Assembly (NCBI GenBank): GCA_030637775.1
Contig: DAOWFY010000172.1
Coordinates: 1-16,495 of the forward strand
Direction: 5' to 3'
DNA length: 16,495 nt
Origin: DAOVGU01 sp030637775 [NCBI: bacterium]
Lineage (GTDB): Bacteria > Ratteibacteria > UBA8468
How positions within the stretch are numbered: the stretch's first letter is position 1; each line of letters starts with the position of its first letter. Of the stretch, positions 1 to 7,081 are shown piece by piece. Both the position numbers and the translations under genes were made by a program. The notes under the pieces were generated by a model that saw only the letters and a list, made by a program, of their open reading frames with translations, was not told the DNA's origin and searched no databases.

Positions 1-205
1 AGAGTCAAAAGGAAGGGAAGCCTTGCCTACCGGCAGGCAGGTTATTAACATTATTCACAGTTTTAACTCCCCCTTGGAGAACCCCCATTAACTATGAATA
101 ATATTTACCCTAACTCTTACCTATGTGTCTGAACCCAGACAAAAACAAGGTCAAGGGGTCTGACCCCTATTGACTTTTCCTCTCTTTTTTGCTAATCTAT
201 CCTTA
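1..205. other. Upstream intergenic region with small palindromes
   Basis: I see no gene here. The stretch holds an imperfect palindrome at 24-39 (TGCCTaccggcAGGCA) and two adjacent hairpins at 127-168, listed separately. A TTGACT at 170-175 lies 17 nt before a poor -10 (TAATCT, 193-198), but I do not consider this a convincing promoter. Any upstream gene lies outside the window. Confidence 0.5.
127..168. repeat. Pair of small hairpins, REP-like
   Basis: GTCTG(127-131)-AACC-CAGAC(136-140) forms one hairpin, and AGGGGTC(154-160)-T-GACCCCT(162-168) forms a second near-perfect palindrome. The second unit resembles the GGGGTCAGACCCC-type palindromes commonly dispersed in bacterial genomes that carry REP-associated transposases. 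No transposase is visible and no second copy occurs in the window, so family assignment is inference. Confidence 0.4.
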
Positions 206-1459
206 ATGAGGCGAAGATTTACGAAGGTCTTCTTAGGACTCTTATTAACCTCTTTATTCATCTTCTCCCTGGCTCAGGCAGAAGAAAATTCTATTTATGA
301 AAGTCTTCCCGACCAAATCCTGATCTATCAAGGAAATCTTGTCTACGCTACAGATATCATCCCCCACCTTCCTGGCAAGACAAGAGTGCTTCTGCCTAAA
401 AGCGCGATCGCGGAGTCAATAGAAATCCTCGATCATGAAAAGATAAAGGAATCCCAACTAAGTAGTTCCTCTGGCCGTTATTTGCTTACCTGGGAGAGAA
501 AAGGAAAAAGTGAGGTAAGGTTAAACTACCTTTTAACCGGTATCTCCTGGCATCCCTTATATAGTTTAGATATTCTCTCTGCGAAGCAAGGCAGAATTCG
601 TTATCAAGCCGTCATTGATAATAAGATAACTCCCTTAGAAGCAATGGTAACGCTTATCTTTGGCAAAGCGCAAAGAGATTTACGAAGTTTTAAAGTTCCT
701 TTTCTAAAAGAGAAAAAACTGAAGGAGAGCCGGGTTTATTCCTCCTCACTTTCCCCTTTCTATCTTTATAACCTTGGCAAGAAAGACTTAAAGGAAGAAA
801 GAAATTGTTTTGCCATCTTAGAGGAAGATATTGAATTAAAAAAAGGTTTCCTCTGGTCTGCCAATGAAAAGGAGGCAAAGGTTGTTTATACCTTAGAGAA
901 TTCTACCAGGGAGCCTTTTGCCAGTGGCATAATTGAACTCTATCAAGATGGGCTATATCTTGGTATGAACCGAATTGAAGAGGTTCCGATCGGTGAGAAA
1001 GTCAAGGTAATTGTTTCTGCAGCTGGTAATATCCGGGTGAAAAGAACGGCTGATACTACCGATACCCCAGAACATGAATTAATTCGTATTGCCGAAACCA
1101 AAAAACCTACAAAAAGGATTGTCGGCCATGGGATAACCATCGCTCCTCAGGCGCCTATTAAAGTAGTAAGAAGAACCCATAAATATTCTCATCGGGTAGA
1201 ATTGCATATAAAAAATCTCGCTAAAGAAGATTTTTTGGAAATAGATGTATTCGAAAAAGCCAGGGCCAATTGCCTTGATGTGGAATTTTTCCTCAATCCA
1301 ACCAGAATTGATGGGACTAACTTCATCTGGAAGATATTCCTTAAGCCGGGAGAATCCCGGACGATAGGCTATACGTACTATTCTGGTTCTATTTTTACCG
1401 GAGAAAGAGAAAAAACCTATTCTTTCCCTCCGTTTTCCCAACTAAAGCCAAAGCGGTAA
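206..1459 (+). CDS. Secreted DUF4139-like protein
   Basis: Encodes a 417-residue protein of unknown function. I start it at ATG 206 rather than the upstream in-frame TTG at 170, because 206 gives a classic signal peptide: MRRR, a Leu/Phe-rich core (VFLGLLLTSLFIFSL) and an AQA cleavage site near residue 24, so the product is probably exported to the periplasm or cell surface. The middle contains the motif GISWHPLYSLDI (about residues 112-123), and the C-terminus has a beta-rich pattern ending ESRTIGYTYYSGS. Both resemble DUF4139, a domain of unknown function often found in secreted proteins and usually preceded by a DUF4140 domain. A separate DUF4140 is not obvious here. There is no helpful RBS. 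It lies 64 nt upstream of murJ on the same strand. The family assignment is by motif resemblance only and the function is unknown. Confidence 0.65.
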   Translation: MRRRFTKVFLGLLLTSLFIFSLAQAEENSIYESLPDQILIYQGNLVYATDIIPHLPGKTRVLLPKSAIAESIEILDHEKIKESQLSSSSGRYLLTWERKGKSEVRLNYLLTGISWHPLYSLDILSAKQGRIRYQAVIDNKITPLEAMVTLIFGKAQRDLRSFKVPFLKEKKLKESRVYSSSLSPFYLYNLGKKDLKEERNCFAILEEDIELKKGFLWSANEKEAKVVYTLENSTREPFASGIIELYQDGLYLGMNRIEEVPIGEKVKVIVSAAGNIRVKRTADTTDTPEHELIRIAETKKPTKRIVGHGITIAPQAPIKVVRRTHKYSHRVELHIKNLAKEDFLEIDVFEKARANCLDVEFFLNPTRIDGTNFIWKIFLKPGESRTIGYTYYSGSIFTGEREKTYSFPPFSQLKPKR

Positions 1460-1523
1460 CCGGCAGGGGCCTCTCCATTTTTTACCTTTACAAGAAAGGC
1501 TCTATTGTGGTAATCTCTTCTCT

Positions 1524-3068
1524 GTGGAAAGCAAAAATATCATTCGCGCGGCTGGCATCATCTCTTTAGCCACCATTTGCTGCCGAGTTGCCGGATTGGG
1601 CCGAGAGGTAGTAACGGCAAACTTCTTCGGCACCGCTCTTGTCTATGATGCCTTCCTGATTGCCTTTATGATTCCCAACTTTTTCCGTCGGCTCTTTGCC
1701 GAAGGGGCACTTTCCACCGCCTTTATTCCGGTTTTTACCGGATATGTAACGACCGAAAAAAAAGAGGCAAGAGAAAAGGTAGCCTCGATCGCCTTTACCT
1801 TTTCCCTGGTGGCGACCTCAACCCTGGTGATTCTTTCAATTTTGGGAATTTTTATTTTCTCGCATTTTTTTCATTTCTCCGCTAAGGCTGCCCTCATCTT
1901 AAGGTTACTTAAAATTACTCTGCCTTATCTCATCCTGATTTCCTTAGCGGCGATTGCCATGGGAATCTTGAATTCCTATCGGCATTTTGCCACCCCGGCA
2001 TTTGCCCCGATAATGCTTGATATCTGCTGGATTGGGGCGATTTTCTTTCTCTGCCCTTTATTCGGAGAAAGTATCGAGAAAAGAATCCTGGGATTAGCGG
2101 TTGGGGTGCTTGTTGGAGGGCTGGGCCAATTCTGGATTCAGTGGCCAGCCTTGAAGAAAAGGAAACTGAGACTTCACTTTAACCTTAATTTTCGCCATCC
2201 GGCGATTAAGCGGATGGCGATTCTTCTTGCTCCCTCCATCATCGGGGTGGCGGTGACCCCGATTAATATTTTAGTGGATGCCCTCTTAGCGATAAGGCTG
2301 GGGGAGGGGATGGTCTCTTCCCTCTGGTATGCCAACCGCTTAATGCAACTTCCTCTGGGTATCTTTGGGGTGGCAATGGCTACCGCAACCCTGCCAACAT
2401 TAGCCACTTACTTTGCCAGAGGAGAAATGAAAAAGTTAAAGGATACTCTTTCCTTTGCTCTGCGCAATGTCCTCTTTATTATTATTCCTTCCAGCGTTGG
2501 TTTGATTTTGCTCAGAAGACCGATTGTTTCCCTTCTCTTTCAGCGTGGTCTCTTTAATGCGGCATCTGCAGAAAATACTACCTTTGCTTTGCTATTTTAT
2601 TCTATCGGTCTTTTTGCCTATGCCGCCTCAATCATTGTGGTCAGAGGTTTCTACAGTATCCAGGATACTAAAACACCGGTGAAGGTGGGGCTTCTCTCTA
2701 TTCTTGCCAACCTGGTCTTTGACCTTATTTTAATGGGACCCTTAAGGCAGGGTGGGATTGCCCTCTCTACCAGTTTTGTGGGCATTATCAACTTTGTGGT
2801 TTTATCCTTTATTCTAACAAAAAGGCTAAAGGGATTGGATGGCAGAAAAATTCTTTCCTCTTCTCTAACGACTCTCCTCGTCTCGGGATTAATGGGGATT
2901 TTGGTCTGGAACTCCTTACTTTTTTGCCAGGGGGCAAAAATTCTAATTTTGCGTAGCCGATTTGCTTTAGTATTTATTCCTGCTATAATAGGTGTTGTCT
3001 TTTATCTCCTTTTCTCACATCTTTTGGGAAGGGAGGAAATGAAATCGTTTAGCAGCAAGAAGGTATGA
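1524..3068 (+). CDS. murJ: Lipid II flippase MurJ
   Basis: A 514-residue polytopic membrane protein of the MurJ/MviN family (MOP superfamily), which flips the peptidoglycan precursor lipid II across the cytoplasmic membrane. The N-terminus carries the family hallmarks: AAGIISLATICCRVAGLGRE followed by AFLIAFMIPNFFRRLFAEGA and then STAFIPVF. Length matches the usual 500-530 residues, and hydrophobic segments run along the whole chain, consistent with 14 helices. GALSTAFIPVFTGY and YANRLMQLPLGIFGVAMATA are further typical blocks. The start is a GTG. A purine-rich AAGAAAGG lies rather far upstream (about 1491-1498), so the start is less certain than the identity. The stop overlaps the start of the next gene by 4 nt (ATGA), implying translational coupling. 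Confidence 0.93.
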   Translation: MESKNIIRAAGIISLATICCRVAGLGREVVTANFFGTALVYDAFLIAFMIPNFFRRLFAEGALSTAFIPVFTGYVTTEKKEAREKVASIAFTFSLVATSTLVILSILGIFIFSHFFHFSAKAALILRLLKITLPYLILISLAAIAMGILNSYRHFATPAFAPIMLDICWIGAIFFLCPLFGESIEKRILGLAVGVLVGGLGQFWIQWPALKKRKLRLHFNLNFRHPAIKRMAILLAPSIIGVAVTPINILVDALLAIRLGEGMVSSLWYANRLMQLPLGIFGVAMATATLPTLATYFARGEMKKLKDTLSFALRNVLFIIIPSSVGLILLRRPIVSLLFQRGLFNAASAENTTFALLFYSIGLFAYAASIIVVRGFYSIQDTKTPVKVGLLSILANLVFDLILMGPLRQGGIALSTSFVGIINFVVLSFILTKRLKGLDGRKILSSSLTTLLVSGLMGILVWNSLLFCQGAKILILRSRFALVFIPAIIGVVFYLLFSHLLGREEMKSFSSKKV

Positions 3069-3694
3069 ATCCTATATTTCTGATAACCCTTTTGGTGGTT
3101 TTGTTCTTCTCGGTCATCATCCATGAGAATGCTCATGGGTATGCCGCTTTACTCAGCGGGGATGATACGGCAAAACTAATGGGAAGATTAACCTTGAATC
3201 CCCTACCCCATATCGACCTTATGGGGACGATATTTTTGCCAATATTTATGCTGCTTCTTTCCGGAGGCAGGTTTGCCTTTGGCTGGGCAAAGCCGGTTCC
3301 CATCAACCCTTATAACTTCCGGGACTATAAAAGAGGAATCTTTTTTACCGGGATTGCCGGACCGCTAAGCAACATTGGCCTTGCTTTTTGTTTTGCTTTT
3401 GTCTTTCGGCTTTTCCCTGGGGGGACAAGGTCGCCTTTTGGCCTTCTTTTAGCTTACGGTTGCCTGATTAATTTGCTTTTGGCGATCTTTAACCTTATCC
3501 CTATTCCTCCCCTTGATGGCTCCCGGGTTGTCAGTGGACTGTTGCCGGCTCATTTGGAGGCTTCCTACCGTCGGTTGGAGCCTTTCGGGATCTTCATCGT
3601 AATGTTCCTCTTTATCTCGGGACTTTTTAATGTTATCTGGAGGATTGTAGAGGCTTTAGGCGCAATTCTATTGGGAACAACGATAAGTATTTAA
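3065..3694 (+). CDS. Site-2 protease family (M50) zinc metalloprotease
   Basis: A 209-residue integral membrane protease of the site-2 protease/M50 family, of the compact type without PDZ domain. HENAH at residues 20-24 is the HExxH zinc-binding motif within the first transmembrane helix. NLIPIPPLDG at residues 143-152 is the second conserved motif, with D151 as the third zinc ligand. NPLPHIDLMGT and FGWAKPVPINPYNF are also characteristic of this subgroup. Such enzymes cleave transmembrane substrates within the bilayer; the substrate cannot be inferred here. Its ATG overlaps the murJ stop (ATGA), so the two genes are likely co-expressed. The length is normal for the mini-S2P subgroup. Confidence 0.9.
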   Translation: MNPIFLITLLVVLFFSVIIHENAHGYAALLSGDDTAKLMGRLTLNPLPHIDLMGTIFLPIFMLLLSGGRFAFGWAKPVPINPYNFRDYKRGIFFTGIAGPLSNIGLAFCFAFVFRLFPGGTRSPFGLLLAYGCLINLLLAIFNLIPIPPLDGSRVVSGLLPAHLEASYRRLEPFGIFIVMFLFISGLFNVIWRIVEALGAILLGTTISI

Positions 3695-3705
3695 GAGGAG
3701 AAAAA

Positions 3706-4074
3706 ATGGCAGAAGAGAAAATCTCACAAGCGGAGATGCAGTTTATTCAGTTTGTTTCCATGCTTTCCAACTCGGCGATGCAACATTTAGGAAAATTCAC
3801 CAATCCCCTGACCGGAAAGATTGAAAAGAGCCTTGAGGCCGCCCGAGCAACGATTGACCTTCTTTCGATGCTAAAAGAGAAGACAAAGAATAACTTAAGC
3901 AAGAGGGAGGAGGAAACGCTTACCAGCTCTTTGGCAAACTTACAGTTAAATTATGCCGAGGAGGTAAAAAGAGAAGATACCGCCAAGACGTCGGCGTCCG
4001 CCAAAGATTCAGTGGCGGAAGAGAAGAAGGATGAGGAAGCAAAGCCTGCAGGCGAGGCTAAAAAATCTCCCTGA
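3706..4074 (+). CDS. DUF1844 domain protein
   Basis: A 122-residue protein. Residues about 10-88 match DUF1844: FIQFVSMLSNSAMQHLG, then NPLTGKIEKSLEAARATID and LLSMLKEKTKNNLS. The function of DUF1844 is not established. The C-terminal 35 residues are a low-complexity Lys/Glu/Ala tail (KKDEEAKPAGEAKKSP), probably disordered. A good Shine-Dalgarno (AAGAGGAG, about 3693-3700) precedes the ATG. The 3' end is unusual: the last 44 nt overlap, in another frame, the start of a truncated uvrC ORF (4031-4090), and the sequence 4033-4085 recurs at 11502-11554. The gene was therefore originally overlapped by uvrC, and an insertion has separated them. Confidence 0.85.
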   Translation: MAEEKISQAEMQFIQFVSMLSNSAMQHLGKFTNPLTGKIEKSLEAARATIDLLSMLKEKTKNNLSKREEETLTSSLANLQLNYAEEVKREDTAKTSASAKDSVAEEKKDEEAKPAGEAKKSP

Positions 4075-4090
4075 TTCCCCGGGGGCTTAG
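4031..4090 (+). pseudogene. uvrC: Truncated 5' stub of uvrC
   Basis: ATG at 4031 opens a 19-codon frame, MRKQSLQARLKNLPDSPGA, ending in TAG at 4088-4090. This is the N-terminus of UvrC up to the conserved PGVY motif, where the frame departs into unrelated sequence after GGGGG (4081-4085). The intact uvrC at 11497 begins MARKQSLQTRLKNLPDSPG, nearly identical. I read 4031 as the original uvrC start codon, which overlapped the DUF1844 gene by 44 nt, with the rest of the gene displaced by the insertion. The stub is too short to have UvrC function. A GAAGAAGG stretch upstream could still serve as an RBS. Confidence 0.8.
4033..4085 (+). repeat. 53-bp direct repeat, left copy (attL-like)
   Basis: Positions 4033-4085 match 11502-11554 with one mismatch (G at 4052, A at 11521) at a constant offset of 7469 bp. 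The match begins at GAGGAAGCAAAGCC and ends in CCCCGGGGG. If a 3-nt gap (GCG in the right copy) is allowed, the similarity extends to the ATG of both uvrC starts. The repeat is too long for a typical transposon target duplication, and it is the coding 5' end of uvrC. An attachment site of a site-specific integrating element is the best fit. Confidence 0.8.
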
Positions 4091-4196
4091 AGAACCACAA
4101 TGCCGCATGGATAATTCATTTACTTTTTCCTTTCTGTTAATAACCCCTATGGATGCAGGAAAATCGGAATTCTTGCTCAACGCACCATAATGTCCT

Positions 4197-4225
4197 TTGA
4201 ATTGTTATGTGAAGCTTCACATAAC
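4197..4225 (+). promoter_or_regulatory. Candidate promoter of the sugar-enzyme operon
   Basis: TTGAAT (4197-4202) and CATAAC (4220-4225) are each two mismatches from the sigma-70 consensus and are separated by exactly 17 nt. The 26-bp palindrome covers the spacer and the -10, so a protein bound there would block transcription. The predicted transcript would have a leader of about 130 nt before the ATG at 4359. The call rests on pattern only. Confidence 0.35.
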
Positions 4226-4227
4226 AA
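4202..4227. promoter_or_regulatory. Perfect 26-bp palindrome, probable operator
   Basis: TTGTTATGTGAAG (4202-4214) is followed directly by its exact reverse complement CTTCACATAACAA (4215-4227), with no spacer and no mismatch. It sits upstream of the six-gene operon over a candidate promoter, and no U-run follows, so an operator fits better than a terminator. No regulator gene lies in the insert, so the cognate repressor or activator would be encoded elsewhere. No second copy occurs in the window. Confidence 0.55.
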
Positions 4228-4358
4228 CAGTAGGGAAATTGGCTGAAAAATGATATATCAGCCACCAAGATATCAACCCAATCGATAATACACATGCGGC
4301 AAAAGATTTCTATGAAGAAAGAAAAGTTACCTGAATTGGGATTAACATATGGAATGAA

Positions 4359-5114
4359 ATGGGTAAGATACCGGTTGCATTGCAGCTTTATTCGGTAAGA
4401 GAGGACTGTAACAAGGATTTTGTTGGGACGCTCAGGAAGGTATCCGAGATAGGATATGAAGGGGTTGAATTTGCAGGTTATTATGGAAAAAGAACAAAAG
4501 AGTTGAAGAAAATTCTTGAGGAGTTTGGTCTTAAAGTTGCCGGTACTCATATAGGAATCGATACCTTACTTGGAGATGAACTTCAGAAAACCATTGAATT
4601 TAACTCCATCCTGGGTAACAAATTTCTTATTGTCCCTGGGCTTCCAGAGGAATATAGAAATTCAAAGGAAGCGTGGAGCAAAACAGCCAATCTTTTTAAT
4701 GAAATTTCTGAAAAGGTAAAACCATATGGGATGAGAATTGGTTATCATAACCACTGGATAGAATTTAAACCAACAAATGGAGAGATTCCCTGGGACATAT
4801 TCTTTGGTGCAGCTAATAATGATGTAGTTATGCAACTCGATACAGGGAATGGTATGAAAGGTGGTGGAGACCCTGTAGAGATTTTAAGAAAATACCCAGG
4901 GAGAGCAGCGACTATCCATCTCAAAGAATTCTCATCCACAGATGATAAGGCAATTTTGGGGGAGGGGGAGGTCAATTGGAATGAAATTTTGAATTTATGT
5001 GAGACTACAGGTAAAACTGAGTGGTATATAGTGGAACAGGAAAGTTATGCTTATCCGCCAATTGACTGTGTTAGACTCTGCTTAAAGAATTTAAGAAGGA
5101 TCTTAGAAAAGTAG
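4359..5114 (+). CDS. Sugar phosphate isomerase/epimerase-type TIM barrel (1)
   Basis: A 251-residue protein of the xylose-isomerase-like TIM barrel family (AP endonuclease 2/SPI fold), probably a divalent-metal-dependent cytoplasmic sugar isomerase, epimerase or lyase. The N-terminus VALQLYSVREDCNKDF is typical of the family, as is GYEGVEFAGYYG. Likely metal and active-site residues are in YHNHWIEF (H130, H132, E135), LDTGN (D161), IHLKEF (H187) and VEQE (E226/E228). It is first of six tightly packed genes, 13 nt before the next. The RBS at the ATG is weak (GGAATGAA), leaving the exact start somewhat uncertain. The substrate cannot be deduced: related proteins act on inositols, keto-sugars, tagatose/psicose-type sugars or 3-keto-glycosides. 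Confidence 0.82.
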   Translation: MGKIPVALQLYSVREDCNKDFVGTLRKVSEIGYEGVEFAGYYGKRTKELKKILEEFGLKVAGTHIGIDTLLGDELQKTIEFNSILGNKFLIVPGLPEEYRNSKEAWSKTANLFNEISEKVKPYGMRIGYHNHWIEFKPTNGEIPWDIFFGAANNDVVMQLDTGNGMKGGGDPVEILRKYPGRAATIHLKEFSSTDDKAILGEGEVNWNEILNLCETTGKTEWYIVEQESYAYPPIDCVRLCLKNLRRILEK

Positions 5115-5127
5115 TATAATAGAAAAA

Positions 5128-5946
5128 ATGGCTATTTTGGAAAAGGTGAGAATATGTGCTCATATATGGGCCTATGCCGCAAGGGAGCCTGCTAATGATG
5201 TCTATCCTATTCTTGAGAGGATATTTGAAGATTTTAGTAAAACTGATTGTGAGGGCATAGAGTTGATGGGAAATAGCCTTCTCCATGATGATTCTTATGA
5301 AAGAATATCAGAACTTTCCTCAAAATATAGCGTGCCGGTGATAGGTTCATCTTTTGGAGCAGAGATGTATGATAAAGCTGCACACAAGCAAATATTTAAG
5401 GAGGTAGAGCAAATAATCTCAATCTTATCAAGAATAGAAGCAAGAAATCTTGGAATATCAACTGGTGCAAAAGCCAATGCAAAGAAAAGTCCTGAGGAAC
5501 TTGATGCACAAGCAGAGATTTTAATGAAGATCAAAAGGATCGGTAAGGATAACGGGATAATAATGAATCTTCACAACCATACCTATGAGGTAAAAGATGA
5601 TGAGTATGAACTTAAAGAAAATATTAAGCGCATTCCAGATGTGAAATTAGGACCAGATTTAAATTGGTTGCTTCGTGCCGGAATAGAGCCTATTGACTTT
5701 TTACGTCGCTATAAGGAAAGGATAGTTTATATGCATATCCGAGACCAAAAAGGAGATCGCTGGACAGAAGCACTCGGTGATGGGGACTTCAACCTTTCTT
5801 TATTTAAAGAAACTCTTGAAGAAATAAACTTTAGGGGAGATATAGCCATAGAATTAGCCCACGAGAAGAATCATAAATTTGTTCGTTCCATGGGGGAAAA
5901 CTTCAAATTAAGTTGCCAGAATTTAAAAAAAGTATTAGGAGAATGA
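5128..5946 (+). CDS. Sugar phosphate isomerase/epimerase-type TIM barrel (2)
   Basis: A 272-residue second member of the xylose-isomerase-like TIM barrel family, divergent from the preceding gene. Metal-site candidates fall in order along the barrel: NLHNHTYE (H149, H151, E154), LGPDLNW (D177), YMHIRD (H203) and AIELAHE (E242). CEGIELMGNSLLHDD resembles the GYDGIEL strand of the family. Length is normal. The TATAAT at 5115-5120, just before the start, is noted but is too close to the ATG to be a useful promoter. The stop overlaps the next start by 4 nt (ATGA at 5943). Having several paralogues of one fold in one operon suggests successive steps or a heteromeric enzyme acting on a related set of substrates. 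Confidence 0.8.
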   Translation: MAILEKVRICAHIWAYAAREPANDVYPILERIFEDFSKTDCEGIELMGNSLLHDDSYERISELSSKYSVPVIGSSFGAEMYDKAAHKQIFKEVEQIISILSRIEARNLGISTGAKANAKKSPEELDAQAEILMKIKRIGKDNGIIMNLHNHTYEVKDDEYELKENIKRIPDVKLGPDLNWLLRAGIEPIDFLRRYKERIVYMHIRDQKGDRWTEALGDGDFNLSLFKETLEEINFRGDIAIELAHEKNHKFVRSMGENFKLSCQNLKKVLGE

Positions 5947-7034
5947 ATAAAAGCAATCCGGTAGGAATTGGAATTGTTGGCTGTGGAATGATATCAATTA
6001 ACTATGCAAAAAGCATACTAACTCATCCCAACCATCTTAGAATTATTGGGGTATATGATATAACCTCTGAGCGAGTAAAAGAATTTACTAAACAGTTTGG
6101 CGGTCAGGTGTTTCAGACGATGGAAGAACTTTTGGGTTCACCCGAGGTTGAGTTAGTTGTCAACCTAACAGTACCTACCGCCCATTACCAAATAACACAA
6201 CAGGCTTTGGAGGCAGGGAAGCATGTTTATAGCGAGAAACCCTTGGCAACCAAAAGAGAGGAAGGTTCCAAATTGGTTAAAATAGCGAAAGAGCGTAATT
6301 TATTGCTTGGCTGTGCACCCTTCGTCATTCTTGGTGAAGCACAACAAACCTTATGGAAGGCGGTCAGGGATGGAATGGTTGGGGAAGTTTTGGAGGTCAT
6401 TGCCGACATAATGGGGGGACGGATTGAAAGAAACTACCATCCCAACCCAGCACCTTTCTATGCTCCTGGTGTAGGTCCGTTACTTGATGCAGGATGCTAT
6501 CCGCTTAATGTCCTTACCTCAATTCTTGGGCCAGTTCGTACTGTCAAGGGAATGGCCGAGATTCGAATACCTGAACGAATAATTGGTATAGGCCCTAATA
6601 AAGGAAAGAAATTTACCGTCACGACACCTGACCATGTAACGGGGCTCCTTCAATTTGCCAATGGAGTGGGCGGAAGAATAACTGCCAGTTTCGTGGTAGA
6701 AAAAACAACCCATACCGGTATTGAGATACATGGAACTAAAGGATCATTATGGATAGCTTCGCCCGTAGCATTTGACAGTGAAATTAGGTTCTGCCCAATT
6801 GGAGAAGACTGGCAAAAAGTTCCATTTGTTTCACAACCTTACCATGGTATAGAGTGGTCACGGGGAGTTCTTAATATGGCTGAGGCAGTTCGTAACAATT
6901 GTCTGCTTCACTGCACTGGCGAACAGGCAAGTCATATCCTTGATATTTCCTTAGGAATTTTGGAGTCTGCAGAAAAGGGTTGTGAGAAAAGTATCGAGAC
7001 TACTTTTGAACCTCCAAAACCGGTTTACTCATAG
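5943..7034 (+). CDS. Gfo/Idh/MocA family NAD(P)-dependent oxidoreductase (1)
   Basis: A 363-residue dehydrogenase of the Gfo/Idh/MocA family, which oxidises or reduces hydroxyl/keto groups of sugars and cyclitols using NAD(P). The Rossmann nucleotide-binding motif is GIGIVGCGMIS near residues 8-18. The conserved SEKPLA has catalytic K99 of the EKP motif. LDAGCYPLNVL marks the C-terminal substrate domain, with Tyr where many relatives have His. I chose ATG 5943 over an upstream in-frame start at 5913: it overlaps the previous stop as ATGA, has AGGAGA just before it, and places the Rossmann motif near the N-terminus as usual. The substrate is unknown. Its position between TIM-barrel isomerases is consistent with a keto-sugar pathway. 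Confidence 0.88.
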   Translation: MNKSNPVGIGIVGCGMISINYAKSILTHPNHLRIIGVYDITSERVKEFTKQFGGQVFQTMEELLGSPEVELVVNLTVPTAHYQITQQALEAGKHVYSEKPLATKREEGSKLVKIAKERNLLLGCAPFVILGEAQQTLWKAVRDGMVGEVLEVIADIMGGRIERNYHPNPAPFYAPGVGPLLDAGCYPLNVLTSILGPVRTVKGMAEIRIPERIIGIGPNKGKKFTVTTPDHVTGLLQFANGVGGRITASFVVEKTTHTGIEIHGTKGSLWIASPVAFDSEIRFCPIGEDWQKVPFVSQPYHGIEWSRGVLNMAEAVRNNCLLHCTGEQASHILDISLGILESAEKGCEKSIETTFEPPKPVYS

Positions 7035-7081
7035 TATTAAAAATTTAGGTATGAGCATAGATTTAATTTCAAGGAGGCGAT

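Larger units (their letters stand above)
4086..4358. other. Element left-end leader region
   Basis: This 273-nt stretch between the left repeat and the first cargo gene contains no gene I can support. It holds a perfect 26-bp palindrome (4202-4227) overlapping a candidate promoter, and a 6-bp-stem hairpin GGCTGA(4241-4246)/TCAGCC(4258-4263). A 34-codon frame at 4294-4398 (MRQKISMKKEKLPELG...) runs into the first gene but has no recognisable similarity. Confidence 0.5.

Noticed and set aside
170-205. Upstream TTG start for the first gene
   Set aside because: It would put 12 residues before an otherwise textbook signal peptide; ATG 206 is better.
1079-1441. Antisense open frame of 120 codons within the DUF4139-like gene
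   Set aside because: It lies wholly opposite a gene with a signal peptide and family motifs, shows no recognisable domain, and has no RBS or promoter context. The same applies to the other reverse-strand frames in the window.
1460-1523. Intrinsic terminator between the first gene and murJ
   Set aside because: A T-run follows GGGGCCTC, but no stable stem of adequate length precedes it.
4294-4398. Small forward frame of 34 codons before the first TIM-barrel gene
   Set aside because: It overlaps the start of a well-supported gene by 40 nt, has no similarity I recognise, and has no good RBS.
4137-4550. Reverse-strand frame of 137 codons spanning the element leader
   Set aside because: It overlaps the first cargo gene and the 26-bp palindrome, is Cys/Ile/Phe-rich without a domain, and looks like a chance frame in AT-rich DNA.
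5091-5120. Internal promoter with TATAAT at 5115-5120
   Set aside because: The -35 (TTAAGA) is weak at 18 nt spacing, and the -10 is only 7 nt before the ATG, so a transcript would be leaderless; the hexamer probably arises by chance.
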